Shown here piece after piece: positions 27,397-39,412 of a stretch of DNA of 64,000 nucleotides. Within the stretch, counting starts at the first letter, position 1. The number at the start of each line of letters is the position of its first letter. Source of the DNA: Nocardioides malaquae (GTDB lineage: Bacteria > Actinomycetota > Actinomycetes > Propionibacteriales > Nocardioidaceae); the NCBI RefSeq assembly GCF_015070385.1, contig NZ_JADCSA010000005.1:62001-126000 (forward strand), written 5' to 3'. Below the pieces are notes generated by a model. The model was not told where the DNA came from. It ran no database searches and saw nothing but the letters and a program-made list of their open reading frames with translations. Made by a program: the position numbers and the translations under genes.

Positions 27397-28434
27397 GTGG
27401 GGCTGGCCGGGTGGGCGCTGCGCCGGGTGGCGACCGGGATCGTGCTGCTGCTCGCGCTCTCGCTCGCGACCTTCGCGCTCTTCTTCGCCGCCCCCGTCGA
27501 CCAGGCGCGGTTCGCCTGCGGCAAGGGCTGCACCGTCGACGAACGTGCGGAGGTCGCCCGGGCGCTGGGCTACGACCGCTCCGTCGCCGAGCAGTGGGGC
27601 GACTTCGCCCGGGGTGTCGTCGTCGGCCGCGACTATCCAGCAGACCCCGAGCTGCGCCGGACGAGCCCGGAGATCGTGACCCACTGCGAGGCGCCCTGCC
27701 TGGGCTGGTCGCACGTGAACGGTCGCACGGTGAACTCGCTGCTCGCGGACGCCGCCCCGGTCACGGCTTCGCTCGCGCTGGTGGCGTTCGCGTTCTGGGT
27801 GCTGGCGGGCGTCGGACTGGGCGTCCTGGCGGCCCGCATGGCCGGCTCGCCGCTCGACCGGGCCCTGGTGGGAGCCTCGATGCTGGCCTACGCCTTCCCG
27901 ACGTTCGTCGTCGGCATCGTCGCGCTCAAGTACGTGGTGATCCGCTGGGACTGGGTGCCCTACCCGCAGTACGTGCCACCCACCGACGGGGTCGCCGCCT
28001 GGCTCGGAGGCCTGCTGCTGCCGTCGGCGGTGCTGGGCCTCGTCTTCGTCGGCGGCTACGTGAGGATGACCCGCTCGTTGGTGCTCGACGCCGCGGGGCA
28101 GGCGCACCACCTGACCGCTCGGGCCAAGGGGTTGGCGCCGTCCCTGGTGCTGCGCCGCCACGTGCTGCGCCCCGCGCTGCTGCCCCTGCTCGCCCTCGCT
28201 GGCATCGACCTGGGCGCCCTGCTGGGCGGCGCCGTGGTCACGGAGTCGGTCTTCGGCTACGACGGGCTGGGTCTGTTGACGCTGCGCGCCGGGCGGGAGC
28301 AGGACCTGCCCACGTTGGTGGGGGTGGTGCTGGTGGGCGGCGCCTTCGTCATCGTGACCAGCATGGTGGTCGACCTCCTCCACGCCATGCTGGACCCACG
28401 GGTACGCCTCGCCGGTCGGCATGGGGTCTCCTGA
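27397..28434 (+). CDS. ABC transporter permease, DppB/OppB-type
   Basis: 345 residues. Helix 1 (11-32) is followed by an extracytoplasmic insert of about 90 residues with two Cys pairs, C41-x3-C45 and C97-x3-C101, which may form disulfides. The remaining helices carry the permease core with the EAA loop LTARAKGLAPSLVLRRHVLRPA and the C-terminal FGYDGLGLLTLRA. A strong GGAGGAGGG ribosome site (27378-27386) lies before the GTG. It pairs with the DppC-type permease. The next gene is rarA, so the transporter's ATPases must be encoded elsewhere, if they exist. Confidence 0.87.
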   Translation: MGLAGWALRRVATGIVLLLALSLATFALFFAAPVDQARFACGKGCTVDERAEVARALGYDRSVAEQWGDFARGVVVGRDYPADPELRRTSPEIVTHCEAPCLGWSHVNGRTVNSLLADAAPVTASLALVAFAFWVLAGVGLGVLAARMAGSPLDRALVGASMLAYAFPTFVVGIVALKYVVIRWDWVPYPQYVPPTDGVAAWLGGLLLPSAVLGLVFVGGYVRMTRSLVLDAAGQAHHLTARAKGLAPSLVLRRHVLRPALLPLLALAGIDLGALLGGAVVTESVFGYDGLGLLTLRAGREQDLPTLVGVVLVGGAFVIVTSMVVDLLHAMLDPRVRLAGRHGVS

Positions 28435-28446
28435 CACACTGACCCG

Positions 28447-29823
28447 GTGGACCCAGAAGCCCTCTTCGACACCCCGGGACGCACGCCCTCCGGCGCGGCG
28501 TCCGGCGCTGGATCGCTGAGCGCGAGGACCCACGCGGCGCCGCTCGCGGTGCGGATGCGTCCCCGTGACCTCGACGACCTCGTGGGCCAGTCGCACCTGC
28601 GGGCCGAGGGCTCCCCGCTCCGCCAGCTGGTCGAGGGAGACCAGTCGATGTCGCTGGTCCTGTGGGGTCCACCCGGCACCGGCAAGACGACCATCGCGGG
28701 CATCGTGAGTCGGCAGACCGACCGGCGGTTCGTCGAGGTGTCCGCCGTCTCCGCCGGCGTCAAGGAGGTCCGGGCAGCCATCGACTCCGCGCGGGCCGAG
28801 CTGGTCGCCGGTGGGCGGGAGACCGTGCTCTTCGTGGACGAGGTGCACCGCTTCTCGAAGGCCCAGCAGGACGCCCTCCTGCCGGGCGTGGAGAACCGCT
28901 GGGTCACCCTCGTGGCTGCCACGACCGAGAACCCCTTCTTCTCGGTGATCTCGCCGTTGCTCTCGCGCAGCCTCCTGCTGCGCCTGCAGACCCTGGACGA
29001 CGGTGACATCCACGAGGTGATCACGCGTGCCCTCGCCGACGACCGGGGACTGCGCGGGAGCGTGGAGCTCGACGACGACGCGCGGGAGCATCTCGTCCGG
29101 CTCGCCGGGGGTGACGCCCGCAGGGCCCTGACCTACCTGGAGGCGGCTGCGACGGCTGCCTCGAGCACGGGCGGGCAGGTGATCACCCTCGAGGTGGCCG
29201 AGACGGCGGTCGACCGGGCTGCGGTGCGCTACGACCGTGACGGCGACCAGCACTACGACGTGACGAGCGCCTGGATCAAGTCCATGCGGGGGTCCGACCC
29301 CGACGCCGCCCTGCACTACCTGGCCCGCATGGTCGAGGCGGGGGAGGACCCGCGCTTCATCGCCCGACGCCTGGTCGTGCACGCCAGTGAGGACGTCGGC
29401 CTCGCCGACCCCACGGTCCTGCAGACGGCCGTCGCGGCCGCCCAGGCCGTGCAGCTGATCGGCATGCCCGAGGCGCGGCTCAACCTCGCCCAGGCGACCC
29501 TGGCCGTGGCCACCGCACCCAAGTCCAACGCCGTCTACGCCGCCTACGAGGCCGCGGCCGCCGACGTCCGCGCGGGCAGGTCGGGCACGGTCCCGGCCCA
29601 CCTGCGGGACTCCCACTACGGCGGCGCCAAGAAGCTCGGCCACGGAGAGGCGTACGTCTACCCGCACGACCGCCCGCACGGCGTGGCGACCCAGCAGTAC
29701 CTGCCCGACTCGTTGGAGGGGGCGACCTACTACCGCCCGACCACCCGGGGAGTCGAGGGGCAGCTGCGCGAGACGTGGGAGCGCATCAGGAGCATCGTGA
29801 GGGGCGTACGCCCCGACAGGTAG
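28447..29823 (+). CDS. rarA: Replication-associated recombination protein RarA (MgsA)
   Basis: 458-residue AAA+ ATPase of the MgsA/WRNIP1 family that acts at stalled replication forks. N-terminal extension, then [11 protein letters not shown], Walker [10 protein letters not shown] (about 75-83), Walker [12 protein letters not shown], sensor [11 protein letters not shown], and the C-terminal helical tetramerisation domain with [17 protein letters not shown]. The hexamer CACACT sits six bases before the GTG and may be a weak -10. The stop TAG is reused in the -10 element of the next gene. Confidence 0.95.
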   Translation: MDPEALFDTPGRTPSGAASGAGSLSARTHAAPLAVRMRPRDLDDLVGQSHLRAEGSPLRQLVEGDQSMSLVLWGPPGTGKTTIAGIVSRQTDRRFVEVSAVSAGVKEVRAAIDSARAELVAGGRETVLFVDEVHRFSKAQQDALLPGVENRWVTLVAATTENPFFSVISPLLSRSLLLRLQTLDDGDIHEVITRALADDRGLRGSVELDDDAREHLVRLAGGDARRALTYLEAAATAASSTGGQVITLEVAETAVDRAAVRYDRDGDQHYDVTSAWIKSMRGSDPDAALHYLARMVEAGEDPRFIARRLVVHASEDVGLADPTVLQTAVAAAQAVQLIGMPEARLNLAQATLAVATAPKSNAVYAAYEAAAADVRAGRSGTVPAHLRDSHYGGAKKLGHGEAYVYPHDRPHGVATQQYLPDSLEGATYYRPTTRGVEGQLRETWERIRSIVRGVRPDR

Positions 29824-29826
29824 GGT
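29821..29826 (+). promoter_or_regulatory. -10 hexamer TAGGGT of the gene at 29835 (leaderless)
   Basis: TAGGGT begins with the rarA stop codon and is followed by eight bases and the GTG at 29835. Confidence 0.45.
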
Positions 29827-29834
29827 TCCTTCTC

Positions 29835-30338
29835 GTGAACGAGTGGAGCACGACGACCGTGGTGGCCGCGGCGGCCCTCGCGGCGGCGGCGCTGCTCCTG
29901 GCCCTGGTGGTGGCCCTCGTGGTCTCCGGTCGCCGGACGCGCGCCGAGCTCGCTGCCACCCGCCGTGCCCAGGCTGAGCTGTTGGAGCGGGTGGACGCCC
30001 TCGCGGTGACGTCCGCTGCGCGGCACCCCGACGTCGAGGCAGCCGAGTTCGTGATCACCGACGTGGGCAGCGACGCCTCCGTCGACGGCCCGGACACGTC
30101 CGGCCCGGCCCCGGGTCGCATCGACGGACGACTCTTCGCCGACATCGTGGCCCGCGAGACCGTGGTCAAGGCCGCGTCGTGGAGCTACGGCCTGCGGCGC
30201 GCGCTCTCCGCGGAGAACCGCAACCGGATCCGCTTCGAGGTCAGGCGCGAGACCAAGCGCGCCACCAAGCAGCGCCGGGCCGACGTCAAGGAGGCCCTGC
30301 GCCAGTACTACGCGCGCCAGGGAGGTGACGCCGCGTGA
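29835..30338 (+). CDS. Hypothetical membrane-anchored protein
   Basis: 167 residues. One strong N-terminal membrane helix (about residues 9-32, AAAALAAAALLLALVVALVV) is followed by an Arg-rich coiled-coil stretch, an acidic Pro-rich linker and a basic C-terminal helix with RNRIRFEVRRETKRATKQRRAD. No enzyme motif is visible. The GTG at 29835 is preferred to an in-frame start at 29775 because the helix then lies at the N-terminus and the -10 hexamer precedes it. It overlaps the next gene as GTGA and belongs to a small unit between rarA and alaS. Confidence 0.75.
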   Translation: MNEWSTTTVVAAAALAAAALLLALVVALVVSGRRTRAELAATRRAQAELLERVDALAVTSAARHPDVEAAEFVITDVGSDASVDGPDTSGPAPGRIDGRLFADIVARETVVKAASWSYGLRRALSAENRNRIRFEVRRETKRATKQRRADVKEALRQYYARQGGDAA

Positions 30339-30636
30339 GCCGCGGACTCTGGTTCGTGGCCGGTGCCGGCGCCGGGGCCTACGCCCTCACCCGCGCCCGC
30401 CGGATGGCCGAGTCGATGACCGCCGAGGGCCTGAGGGCCAGGTGGCAGGGGCTCGCCCACGGTGCCCGGCTGCTCTCCGAGGACGTGCGCACCGAGCAGG
30501 CCCGGCGCGAGGTCGAGCTCCGCGAGTCGCTCGGCCTCCCCGCGCCACCGCCTCCCGACCGCCAGCTCCCGGGCCCCGCCAGCACGGTGCGCCCCTCCCT
30601 GGTCCCCCCGATCGACGACAGGAAGAACGACCACTG

Positions 30637-30637
<1 letters not shown>
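30335..30637 (+). CDS. Small DUF6167-like protein upstream of alaS
   Basis: 100 residues. A glycine/alanine-rich hydrophobic N-terminus (RGLWFVAGAGAGAYALTRARR) may be a membrane helix; the rest is helical and charged and the C-terminus is Pro-rich. Similar small proteins precede alaS in Streptomyces and carry the DUF6167 name as I remember it. Function is unknown. The gene starts within the stop of the previous gene (GTGA), and its TGA shares one base with the alaS ATG, so alaS translation is probably coupled to it. Confidence 0.75.
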
Positions 30638-33351
<2,714 letters not shown>

Positions 33352-33352
33352 C

Positions 33353-33814
33353 GTGCGACCAGGCGTACGCGTCGGCATCGACCCCGGAGACGCCCGGATC
33401 GGCGTGGCGCGCAGCGACCCCTCCGGGGTGCTGGCCACGCCGGTCGAGACGGTCCCGCGGGGCAAGGGCGACGTGCGCCGCATCGCTCGCATCGTGCGGG
33501 ACGAGGAGGCCGTGGAGGTCGTCGTCGGACTCCCGAGATCGCTGAAGGGAGGCGAGGGCCCGGCCGCGCTCAAGGTCCGTGACTTCGCCGCCACCTTGGC
33601 CGCGCGGGTCGACCCCGTCGTCGTCCGCCTGGTCGACGAGCGCTTGACCACGGTCACCGCAGAGACCATGCTTCGCGACCAGGGTCGCAAGGGGGGCAAG
33701 CGGCGCGCGGTCGTCGACATGGCGGCCGCTGTCGTGATCCTGCAACACGCACTTGACACGGAGCGTGCCAGCGGCACCGCCCCGGGAGAGATCATCGAGG
33801 TCGACCATGCATGA
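33353..33814 (+). CDS. ruvX: Holliday junction resolvase-like RuvX (YqgF)
   Basis: 153-residue RNase-H-fold protein. GIDPGDARIGVARSD, VVGLPRSLKGGEG and LVDERLTTVTAE provide the acidic active-site residues. The family has been linked to 16S rRNA 5'-end maturation and to Holliday junction cleavage. The GTG at 33353 lies one base after the alaS stop; the longer open frame upstream overlaps alaS. The end overlaps mltG by eight bases. The order alaS-ruvX-mltG-aroE is standard for actinobacteria. Confidence 0.93.
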   Translation: MRPGVRVGIDPGDARIGVARSDPSGVLATPVETVPRGKGDVRRIARIVRDEEAVEVVVGLPRSLKGGEGPAALKVRDFAATLAARVDPVVVRLVDERLTTVTAETMLRDQGRKGGKRRAVVDMAAAVVILQHALDTERASGTAPGEIIEVDHA

Positions 33815-34958
33815 CGACGGCGCAGCCGCCACCCACGAGCGCAGCCATCCGCCGGAGGGAGGTGCGCGCAAGGCGAGGAAACGCCGCGGCCCCGTGGGGA
33901 TCGTGGTGATCCTCCTGGTCGTGGCGCTGGCCTGCGCGGGGCTCTACCTCGGCGTGAGCAAGGGCGTCGACTGGGTCCAGGCCCAGTTCGGAGCGGCCGA
34001 GGACTACTCGGGTGCCGGCGCCGGCGAGGTCCTCTTCGAGGTGAAGCCCGGCGACTCGGCGGCGGCGATCGGCCGTGGCCTGAAGGAGGCCGGCGTGGTG
34101 GCCTCCGTGGACGCCTTCATCAACGCCGCCACTGCGGACTCGCGCTCGTCTGGCATCCAGGTGGGTCACTACCGGATGCGGGAGCAGATGAGCGCGACGC
34201 AGGCGCTCGAGACTCTCCTCGACCCGGCCAACCAGGTGCGCAACACCGTGACCGTGCCCGAGGGGCTGCGGGTCGTGGACATCGTCGACATCCTCGTCGA
34301 GAAGACCGACTTCGGGCGGGGGCAGTTCGAGAAGGCGCTCGACGACCCCGAAGCGCTCGGCCTGCCCGACTACGCGCAGGGGAACCCGGAGGGCTACCTC
34401 TTCCCCGCCACCTACGACGTGGGGCCGAAGGACCGCCCCGCCGACATCCTGGCCGCGATGGTCGACCGCTGGCGTCAGGCCGCCGACGACGCCGACCTCG
34501 AGGGACGCGCCGACGCGATGGGCATCTCGCCCGCCGAGCTGATGACCGTTGCCTCACTCGTCGAGGCCGAGGGCCGGGGCGACGACATGCCGAAGATCGC
34601 CCGGGCCATCTACAACCGGCTCGAGCCCTCGAACACCGAGACGAACGGCCGGCTGCAGATCGACGCGACCGTCAACTACGCGCTGGGACGCAAGGGCATC
34701 GTGACGGTCGACGCGGACGACCGGGCGGTCGACTCGCCCTACAACACCTACGCCAACGCTGGCCTGCCGCCGACGCCGATCGAGGCTCCCGGCGACGACG
34801 CCATCTCGGCGGCGGCGAACCCGGCCGAGGGACCGTGGCTCTACTGGGTCACGGTCAACCTCGCCACCGGGGAGACGAAGTTCGCCGAGACGTTGGCCGA
34901 GCACAACGTCTACGTGGCGGAGTACCGCGAGTACTGCACCACCTCCGACGCCTGCTGA
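33807..34958 (+). CDS. mltG: Endolytic murein transglycosylase MltG
   Basis: 383-residue single-pass membrane protein that cuts nascent peptidoglycan strands and so terminates their growth. A short Lys/Arg-rich cytoplasmic part is followed by a membrane helix at about 28-50. The extracytoplasmic part has a LysM-like segment (FEVKPGDSAAAIGRGLKEAGV) and the YceG domain with the catalytic Glu in SLVEAEGR (about 253), then IARAIYNRL and SPYNTYANAGLPPTPI. The start chosen is the ATG (33807) inside the end of ruvX; an in-frame start 54 bases earlier would lie deep in ruvX. Confidence 0.94.
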   Translation: MHDDGAAATHERSHPPEGGARKARKRRGPVGIVVILLVVALACAGLYLGVSKGVDWVQAQFGAAEDYSGAGAGEVLFEVKPGDSAAAIGRGLKEAGVVASVDAFINAATADSRSSGIQVGHYRMREQMSATQALETLLDPANQVRNTVTVPEGLRVVDIVDILVEKTDFGRGQFEKALDDPEALGLPDYAQGNPEGYLFPATYDVGPKDRPADILAAMVDRWRQAADDADLEGRADAMGISPAELMTVASLVEAEGRGDDMPKIARAIYNRLEPSNTETNGRLQIDATVNYALGRKGIVTVDADDRAVDSPYNTYANAGLPPTPIEAPGDDAISAAANPAEGPWLYWVTVNLATGETKFAETLAEHNVYVAEYREYCTTSDAC

Positions 34959-34961
34959 CCG

Positions 34962-35795
34962 ATGACGGCCCATGTCTGCGGGGTCCTGGGTGATCCCGTC
35001 GCCCACTCCCTCTCACCCGTGCTGCACCGGGCGGCCTACCAGGCGCACGACCTGGACTGGACCTACGACGCCCACCGGGTCGGCGCGGGCGGCCTCCAGC
35101 AGTTCCTCGCCGGGCTCGACGAGTCGTGGCGCGGCCTCTCCCTGACGATGCCGCTCAAGCGCGAGGCCATGGGTCTGGTGGACACGCTGAGCGACGTCGC
35201 CAGGGTCTCGTCGGCGGTCAACACCGTCGTCATCGAGCACCAGGGTGGGAGTCGTGTCCTGCACGGTGACAACACCGACGTACCCGGAGCGGTGGCCGCC
35301 CTGCGGGAGCGTGGCGGTGCCGAGGGACCCCAGCGGGCCACCATCCTGGGCGGAGGCGCGACGGCGACCTCGGTGGGCCTGGCGCTCCTGTCCATGGGGG
35401 TCCGGGAGATCGACCTGCTCGTCCGCACGCCAGAACGTGCGACGGAGACCCGTGACGTGCTGGTCGGGTGGGCCGCGGACGCCCGGGTCCGCGTGCTCTC
35501 CCTCGACGCAGTCGTGGTCCCGGGTGACGTGGTGGTCTCCACCGTGCCGGCGGCGGCCCAGGGGGAGGCGCTCGTCGAGCGTCTGGCGGGTGCTGCGGTG
35601 GTCTTCGACGTGGTCTACGACCCCTGGCCCACTCCGCTCGTCGCGGCGTGCGACGGTGTGGTGGTCTCGGGGCTCGACCTCCTCGTGCACCAGGCCACCT
35701 TCCAGTTCGAGCTCTTCACCGGGCGGCCGGCACCGCTCGCGGTGATGAGGGCCGCGGGCGAGCAGGCCCTCGCGGCCAGGAACGCCGGTCGGTGA
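34962..35795 (+). CDS. aroE: Shikimate dehydrogenase
   Basis: 277-residue NADP-dependent enzyme that reduces 3-dehydroshikimate to shikimate. GDPVAHSLSPVLHRAAY begins the substrate domain, the catalytic pair is K66 in LTMPLKRE and D106 in GDNTDVPG, and GGGATATSVGLA is the nucleotide-binding loop. The gene starts three bases after mltG and its stop overlaps the following gene as GTGA. The first of the pathway genes in the window; the rest follow in one operon. Confidence 0.94.
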   Translation: MTAHVCGVLGDPVAHSLSPVLHRAAYQAHDLDWTYDAHRVGAGGLQQFLAGLDESWRGLSLTMPLKREAMGLVDTLSDVARVSSAVNTVVIEHQGGSRVLHGDNTDVPGAVAALRERGGAEGPQRATILGGGATATSVGLALLSMGVREIDLLVRTPERATETRDVLVGWAADARVRVLSLDAVVVPGDVVVSTVPAAAQGEALVERLAGAAVVFDVVYDPWPTPLVAACDGVVVSGLDLLVHQATFQFELFTGRPAPLAVMRAAGEQALAARNAGR

Positions 35796-36523
35796 GCGCC
35801 GTCTGGGGAGTCGCGCTCATCTGTGCCCTGGGGGGACTGCTCGTCGCCCCGCTCGTGCGACGCATCCCGGAGCCCGAACCCGAGCCCGATCCTGAGTCAG
35901 CAGCCGGCGAGTCGGGGGAGCCCGGACATCCGGCGGAACCAGCCAAGGAGCTCTACCGCGACATCGGCTCCCGTCGCGGCCTCCCGGCGCTGGCCGTCCT
36001 CCTGTCGGCGGGGGCCGGGGGAGTCCTGGGGTGGTGCCTGGGCTGGTCCTGGTCGCAGCTCTTCCTGGTGCCGCTCGTCCCGGTCCTGGTGGCGTTGGCG
36101 GTGGTGGACTGGCGTACGCGCCTGTTGCCCACCTGGCTCATCGCCCGCACCTACGCCGCGCTCGTGCCCCTGGTCCTGCTGGTCGGCGTCGTGACGCAGG
36201 AGTGGGACGACGTCATACGCGCAGGGTGGGGCTGGCTCATCACCGGGGCGCTCTACTTCGTGCTCTGGTTCGTGAACTCCTCCGGGCTCGGCTACGGAGA
36301 CGTCCGGCTCTCCGGGGTCCTGGGTATGGCGCTCGGCCACCTGGGCTGGGGAGAGCTCTTCGCGGGCGTCTACGCCGCCTTCATCCTCGGTGGGGTCGTC
36401 GGCGGGGTGCTGGCGCTCGCGAAGGTCGTGGACCGCCGAGGAGTGCCGTTCGGGCCCTTCATGGTGGCGGGGGCGCTGGTGGGCGTCCTGCTGGGGCCCT
36501 GGACGGCCGGCCGCTTCGGCTGA
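35792..36523 (+). CDS. Prepilin peptidase, A24 family
   Basis: 243-residue polytopic membrane aspartyl protease. The two catalytic aspartates are D106 in [10 protein letters not shown] and D170 in LGYGDVRLS. The N-terminal CxxC-type methyltransferase domain of classical PilD is absent; instead a short helix and an acidic Pro/Glu-rich loop ([10 protein letters not shown]) lead into the core, as in other actinobacterial A24 proteins. It would process type IV pilin-like or Tad pre-pilins, none of which are encoded here. Coupled to aroE by GTGA, between aroE and aroC, a position also seen in Mycobacterium. Confidence 0.88.
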   Translation: MSAVWGVALICALGGLLVAPLVRRIPEPEPEPDPESAAGESGEPGHPAEPAKELYRDIGSRRGLPALAVLLSAGAGGVLGWCLGWSWSQLFLVPLVPVLVALAVVDWRTRLLPTWLIARTYAALVPLVLLVGVVTQEWDDVIRAGWGWLITGALYFVLWFVNSSGLGYGDVRLSGVLGMALGHLGWGELFAGVYAAFILGGVVGGVLALAKVVDRRGVPFGPFMVAGALVGVLLGPWTAGRFG

Positions 36524-36621
36524 CCTCCCAGCAGCGCACGCCGTGGGCCTGCATGCTGCCGCCATGGACACAGCGCGGTCCCGCGAGGCCGGCCCTCACG
36601 AGGCATGGAACAATGCGGCCC

Positions 36622-37800
36622 ATGTTGCGTTGGCTCACTGCGGGTGAATCCCATGGCCCCTCACTCGTCGCGATCCTCGAAGGACTTCCGGCCCACGTCG
36701 CCGTCACGACCGCCGACGTCGACGACTCGTTGGCCCGCCGCCGGTTGGGGTACGGCCGCGGCGCCCGGATGAAGTTCGAGCAGGACGTCGTCACCTTCAT
36801 CGGAGGTGTGCGCCACGGCGCCACCCAGGGTGGGCCGGTCGCCATCCAGGTCGGCAACAGCGAGTGGCCGAAGTGGGAGAAGGTCATGTCGGCCGACCCC
36901 GTCGACCCCGACGAGCTGGCCGCAATGGCACGCAACGCACCGCTGACCCGTCCGCGCCCCGGCCACGCCGACCTGGTCGGGATGCAGAAGTACGACTTCG
37001 ACGAGTCCCGCCCCGTCCTGGAGCGCGCCTCGGCGCGCGAGACCGCGGCCCGCGTCGCCCTGGGCCGGGTGGCTTCCAACTTCCTCGAGCAGGCGGTGGG
37101 TGCGCGGATCGTCTCCCACGTCGTCGAGCTCGGGGGTGTGCCTGCCCCGGCCGGCCTCGTGCCCGTGGCCGACGACGTGGCCCGACTGGACGAGGACCCC
37201 GTGCGCTGCCTCGACCCCGAGGCCTCGGCTGCGATGGTCGCCCGCATCGACCAGGCCCACAAGGACGGCGACACGCTGGGCGGCGTCGTGGAGGTCGTGG
37301 TCCACGGGCTTCCGCCCGGCCTCGGCTCCCACGTGCACTGGGACCGGCGGCTCGACGCGCGCCTGGCCGGCGCGCTGATGGGCATCCAGGCGATCAAGGG
37401 TGTCGAGGTCGGTGACGGCTTCGAGCTGGCGGCGACCCCGGGCTCGCAGGCGCACGACGAGATCGTCACCACCGACGACGGCCTGCGACGCACCTCCGGA
37501 CGCTCGGGCGGCACCGAGGGCGGCATGAGCACCGGCGAGGTGCTCCGCGTCCGCGCCGCCATGAAGCCCATCGCCACGGTCCCTCGCGCCCTGCGCACCG
37601 TCGACGTGGCCACGGGTGACGCTGCCGTCGCCCACCACCAGCGCTCCGACGTCTGCGCCGTGCCCGCGGCGGGCATCGTCGCCGAGGCGATGGTGGCGCT
37701 GGTCCTCGCTGACGCCGTGGTGGAGAAGTTCGGTGGCGACTCCGTCGCCGAGACCCGTCGCAACGCCGAGTCCTACCTCGCGCACCTGAAGTTCCGGTGA
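36622..37800 (+). CDS. aroC: Chorismate synthase
   Basis: 392 residues starting [16 protein letters not shown], the standard actinobacterial N-terminus. It converts EPSP to chorismate using reduced FMN. Family signatures GESHG, the RxG-rich flavin-site region, [12 protein letters not shown], and [23 protein letters not shown] are intact. An in-frame ATG three codons upstream (36613) is an alternative start. 98 bases separate it from the prepilin peptidase gene, with no clear -10 hexamer at leaderless spacing. The stop overlaps aroK as GTGA. Confidence 0.96.
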   Translation: MLRWLTAGESHGPSLVAILEGLPAHVAVTTADVDDSLARRRLGYGRGARMKFEQDVVTFIGGVRHGATQGGPVAIQVGNSEWPKWEKVMSADPVDPDELAAMARNAPLTRPRPGHADLVGMQKYDFDESRPVLERASARETAARVALGRVASNFLEQAVGARIVSHVVELGGVPAPAGLVPVADDVARLDEDPVRCLDPEASAAMVARIDQAHKDGDTLGGVVEVVVHGLPPGLGSHVHWDRRLDARLAGALMGIQAIKGVEVGDGFELAATPGSQAHDEIVTTDDGLRRTSGRSGGTEGGMSTGEVLRVRAAMKPIATVPRALRTVDVATGDAAVAHHQRSDVCAVPAAGIVAEAMVALVLADAVVEKFGGDSVAETRRNAESYLAHLKFR

Positions 37801-38300
37801 CGGGTCCGCGAGTCGTCCTGGTCGGCCCGATGGGGGCCGGCAAGTCGACGGTGGCCGAGGTACTCGGCGAGGCATGGGGGCTCGAGGTCCGCGACACCGA
37901 CCAGGACATCGTGGCAGCCCAGGGCCGTTCGGTGCAGGACATCTTCGTCGACGACGGTGAGGCGCACTTCCGCGAGCTCGAGGTGGCAGCCGTCGCGAAG
38001 GCGCTTGACGAGCACCACGGCGTGCTGGCCCTGGGCGGCGGCGCAGTCCTGGACCCGCGCACCCGTGAGGCCCTTGCCGGCCACCGGGTGGTCTTCCTCC
38101 GCGTGGGTCTCGCAGAGGCGGTCAAGCGCGTCGGCCTGGGCACCGGGCGCCCGCTGCTGCTGGGCAACGTGCGAGCCCGGGTGAAGGCCCTGCTCGACGA
38201 ACGGACCCCCGTCTACGAGTCGGTCGCGCGGCTGACCGTCGACACTGATGAACGGACCCCTCAGCAGGTGGCCGAGGAGATCATGGAGGCCCTGGCATGA
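37797..38300 (+). CDS. aroK: Shikimate kinase
   Basis: 167-residue P-loop kinase that phosphorylates shikimate. Walker [10 protein letters not shown] (10-18), substrate-site DTDQDI (about 33-38) and GGGAV with the lid region GTGRPLL containing the catalytic arginine are present. GTG overlaps the aroC stop, and its own stop overlaps aroB as ATGA. Length is normal. Confidence 0.95.
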   Translation: MTGPRVVLVGPMGAGKSTVAEVLGEAWGLEVRDTDQDIVAAQGRSVQDIFVDDGEAHFRELEVAAVAKALDEHHGVLALGGGAVLDPRTREALAGHRVVFLRVGLAEAVKRVGLGTGRPLLLGNVRARVKALLDERTPVYESVARLTVDTDERTPQQVAEEIMEALA

Positions 38301-39412
38301 CGCAGCCGCAACCCCGCGACGTCGAGATCCTGCACGTCGGTGGCGCCTCGCCCTACGACGTCGTCGTCGGACGCGACCTGGCAGCCCTGCTGCCCGACCT
38401 GCTCGGCAGCGGCGTCCAGCGGGTGGCCCTGCTGTACGCGGGTGGTCTCGGCGCGCTCGCCCAGCCGGTCGCCGACGTGCTGGCGCAGCACTACGACGTG
38501 CTGGCGCTCGGGCTCCCCGACGGTGAGCAGAGCAAGACCTCGTCGGTGGCCAACGACTGCTGGGAGGCGCTGGGGGAGGCGGGCTTCACCCGCTCGGACG
38601 CCGTGGTGACACTCGGCGGCGGCGCCACCACGGACCTGGGCGGGTTCGTCGCCGCCAGCTGGCTGAGGGGCGTGCGCGTCGTGCACGTGCCGACCACGGT
38701 GCTGGCCATGGTGGACGCAGCCGTGGGTGGCAAGACCGGCATCAACACCGGCGCCGGCAAGAACCTCGTCGGCGCCTTCCACGAACCAGCTGGCGTGCTC
38801 TGCGACGTGTCCCTGCTCCAGACCCTGCCACGCGAGGAGCTGGTCGCTGGTCTCGGCGAGGTCGTCAAGTGCGGCTTCATCGCTGACCCCGAGATCCTGG
38901 CGATCGTCGAACGCACCGACCCGGCCGCACTGACCCACGACTCCGCGGAACTGCGCGAGCTGGTGCAGCGGTCGATCCAGGTGAAGATCGACGTCGTCGT
39001 CGACGACCTGCGTGAGGTGGGTGGCCGCGACGGGCATCCCGGTCGCGAGGTGCTGAACTACGGCCACACGATGGCCCACGCCATCGAGCGCGCCACGGGC
39101 TACGAGGTCCGTCACGGGGAGGCCGTGGCGATCGGCTGCGTCTTCGTGGCCGAGCTGGCCCGCCGTGCCCAGGGGCTGGACGACGACCTGGTCACCCGGC
39201 ACCGCACCGCCTTCTCACGCGTGGGCCTGCCCACCGGCTTCTCCGGCGCATCCTACGAGGAGCTGCGCGCCGCCATGGCGGTCGACAAGAAGTCGCGCGG
39301 CGACCAGCTGCGCTTCGTCGTGCTCGAGGGACTCGCGACACCCCGCGTGCTCGCCGGACCCTCGGAGGAGCACCTGCGAGCTGCGTACGACGTGATGGTG
39401 GGGCTCGCGTGA
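38297..39412 (+). CDS. aroB: 3-dehydroquinate synthase
   Basis: 371-residue NAD- and Zn-dependent enzyme that closes DAHP into 3-dehydroquinate. LPDGEQSKT, GGGATTDLGGFVAASWLRG (NAD site), TTVLAMVDAAVGGKTGIN, GEVVKCG and the metal-ligand histidines in NYGHTMAHAIE and VRHGEAVAIG are visible. Coupled to aroK and aroQ by four-base overlaps on both sides. Confidence 0.96.
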   Translation: MTQPQPRDVEILHVGGASPYDVVVGRDLAALLPDLLGSGVQRVALLYAGGLGALAQPVADVLAQHYDVLALGLPDGEQSKTSSVANDCWEALGEAGFTRSDAVVTLGGGATTDLGGFVAASWLRGVRVVHVPTTVLAMVDAAVGGKTGINTGAGKNLVGAFHEPAGVLCDVSLLQTLPREELVAGLGEVVKCGFIADPEILAIVERTDPAALTHDSAELRELVQRSIQVKIDVVVDDLREVGGRDGHPGREVLNYGHTMAHAIERATGYEVRHGEAVAIGCVFVAELARRAQGLDDDLVTRHRTAFSRVGLPTGFSGASYEELRAAMAVDKKSRGDQLRFVVLEGLATPRVLAGPSEEHLRAAYDVMVGLA

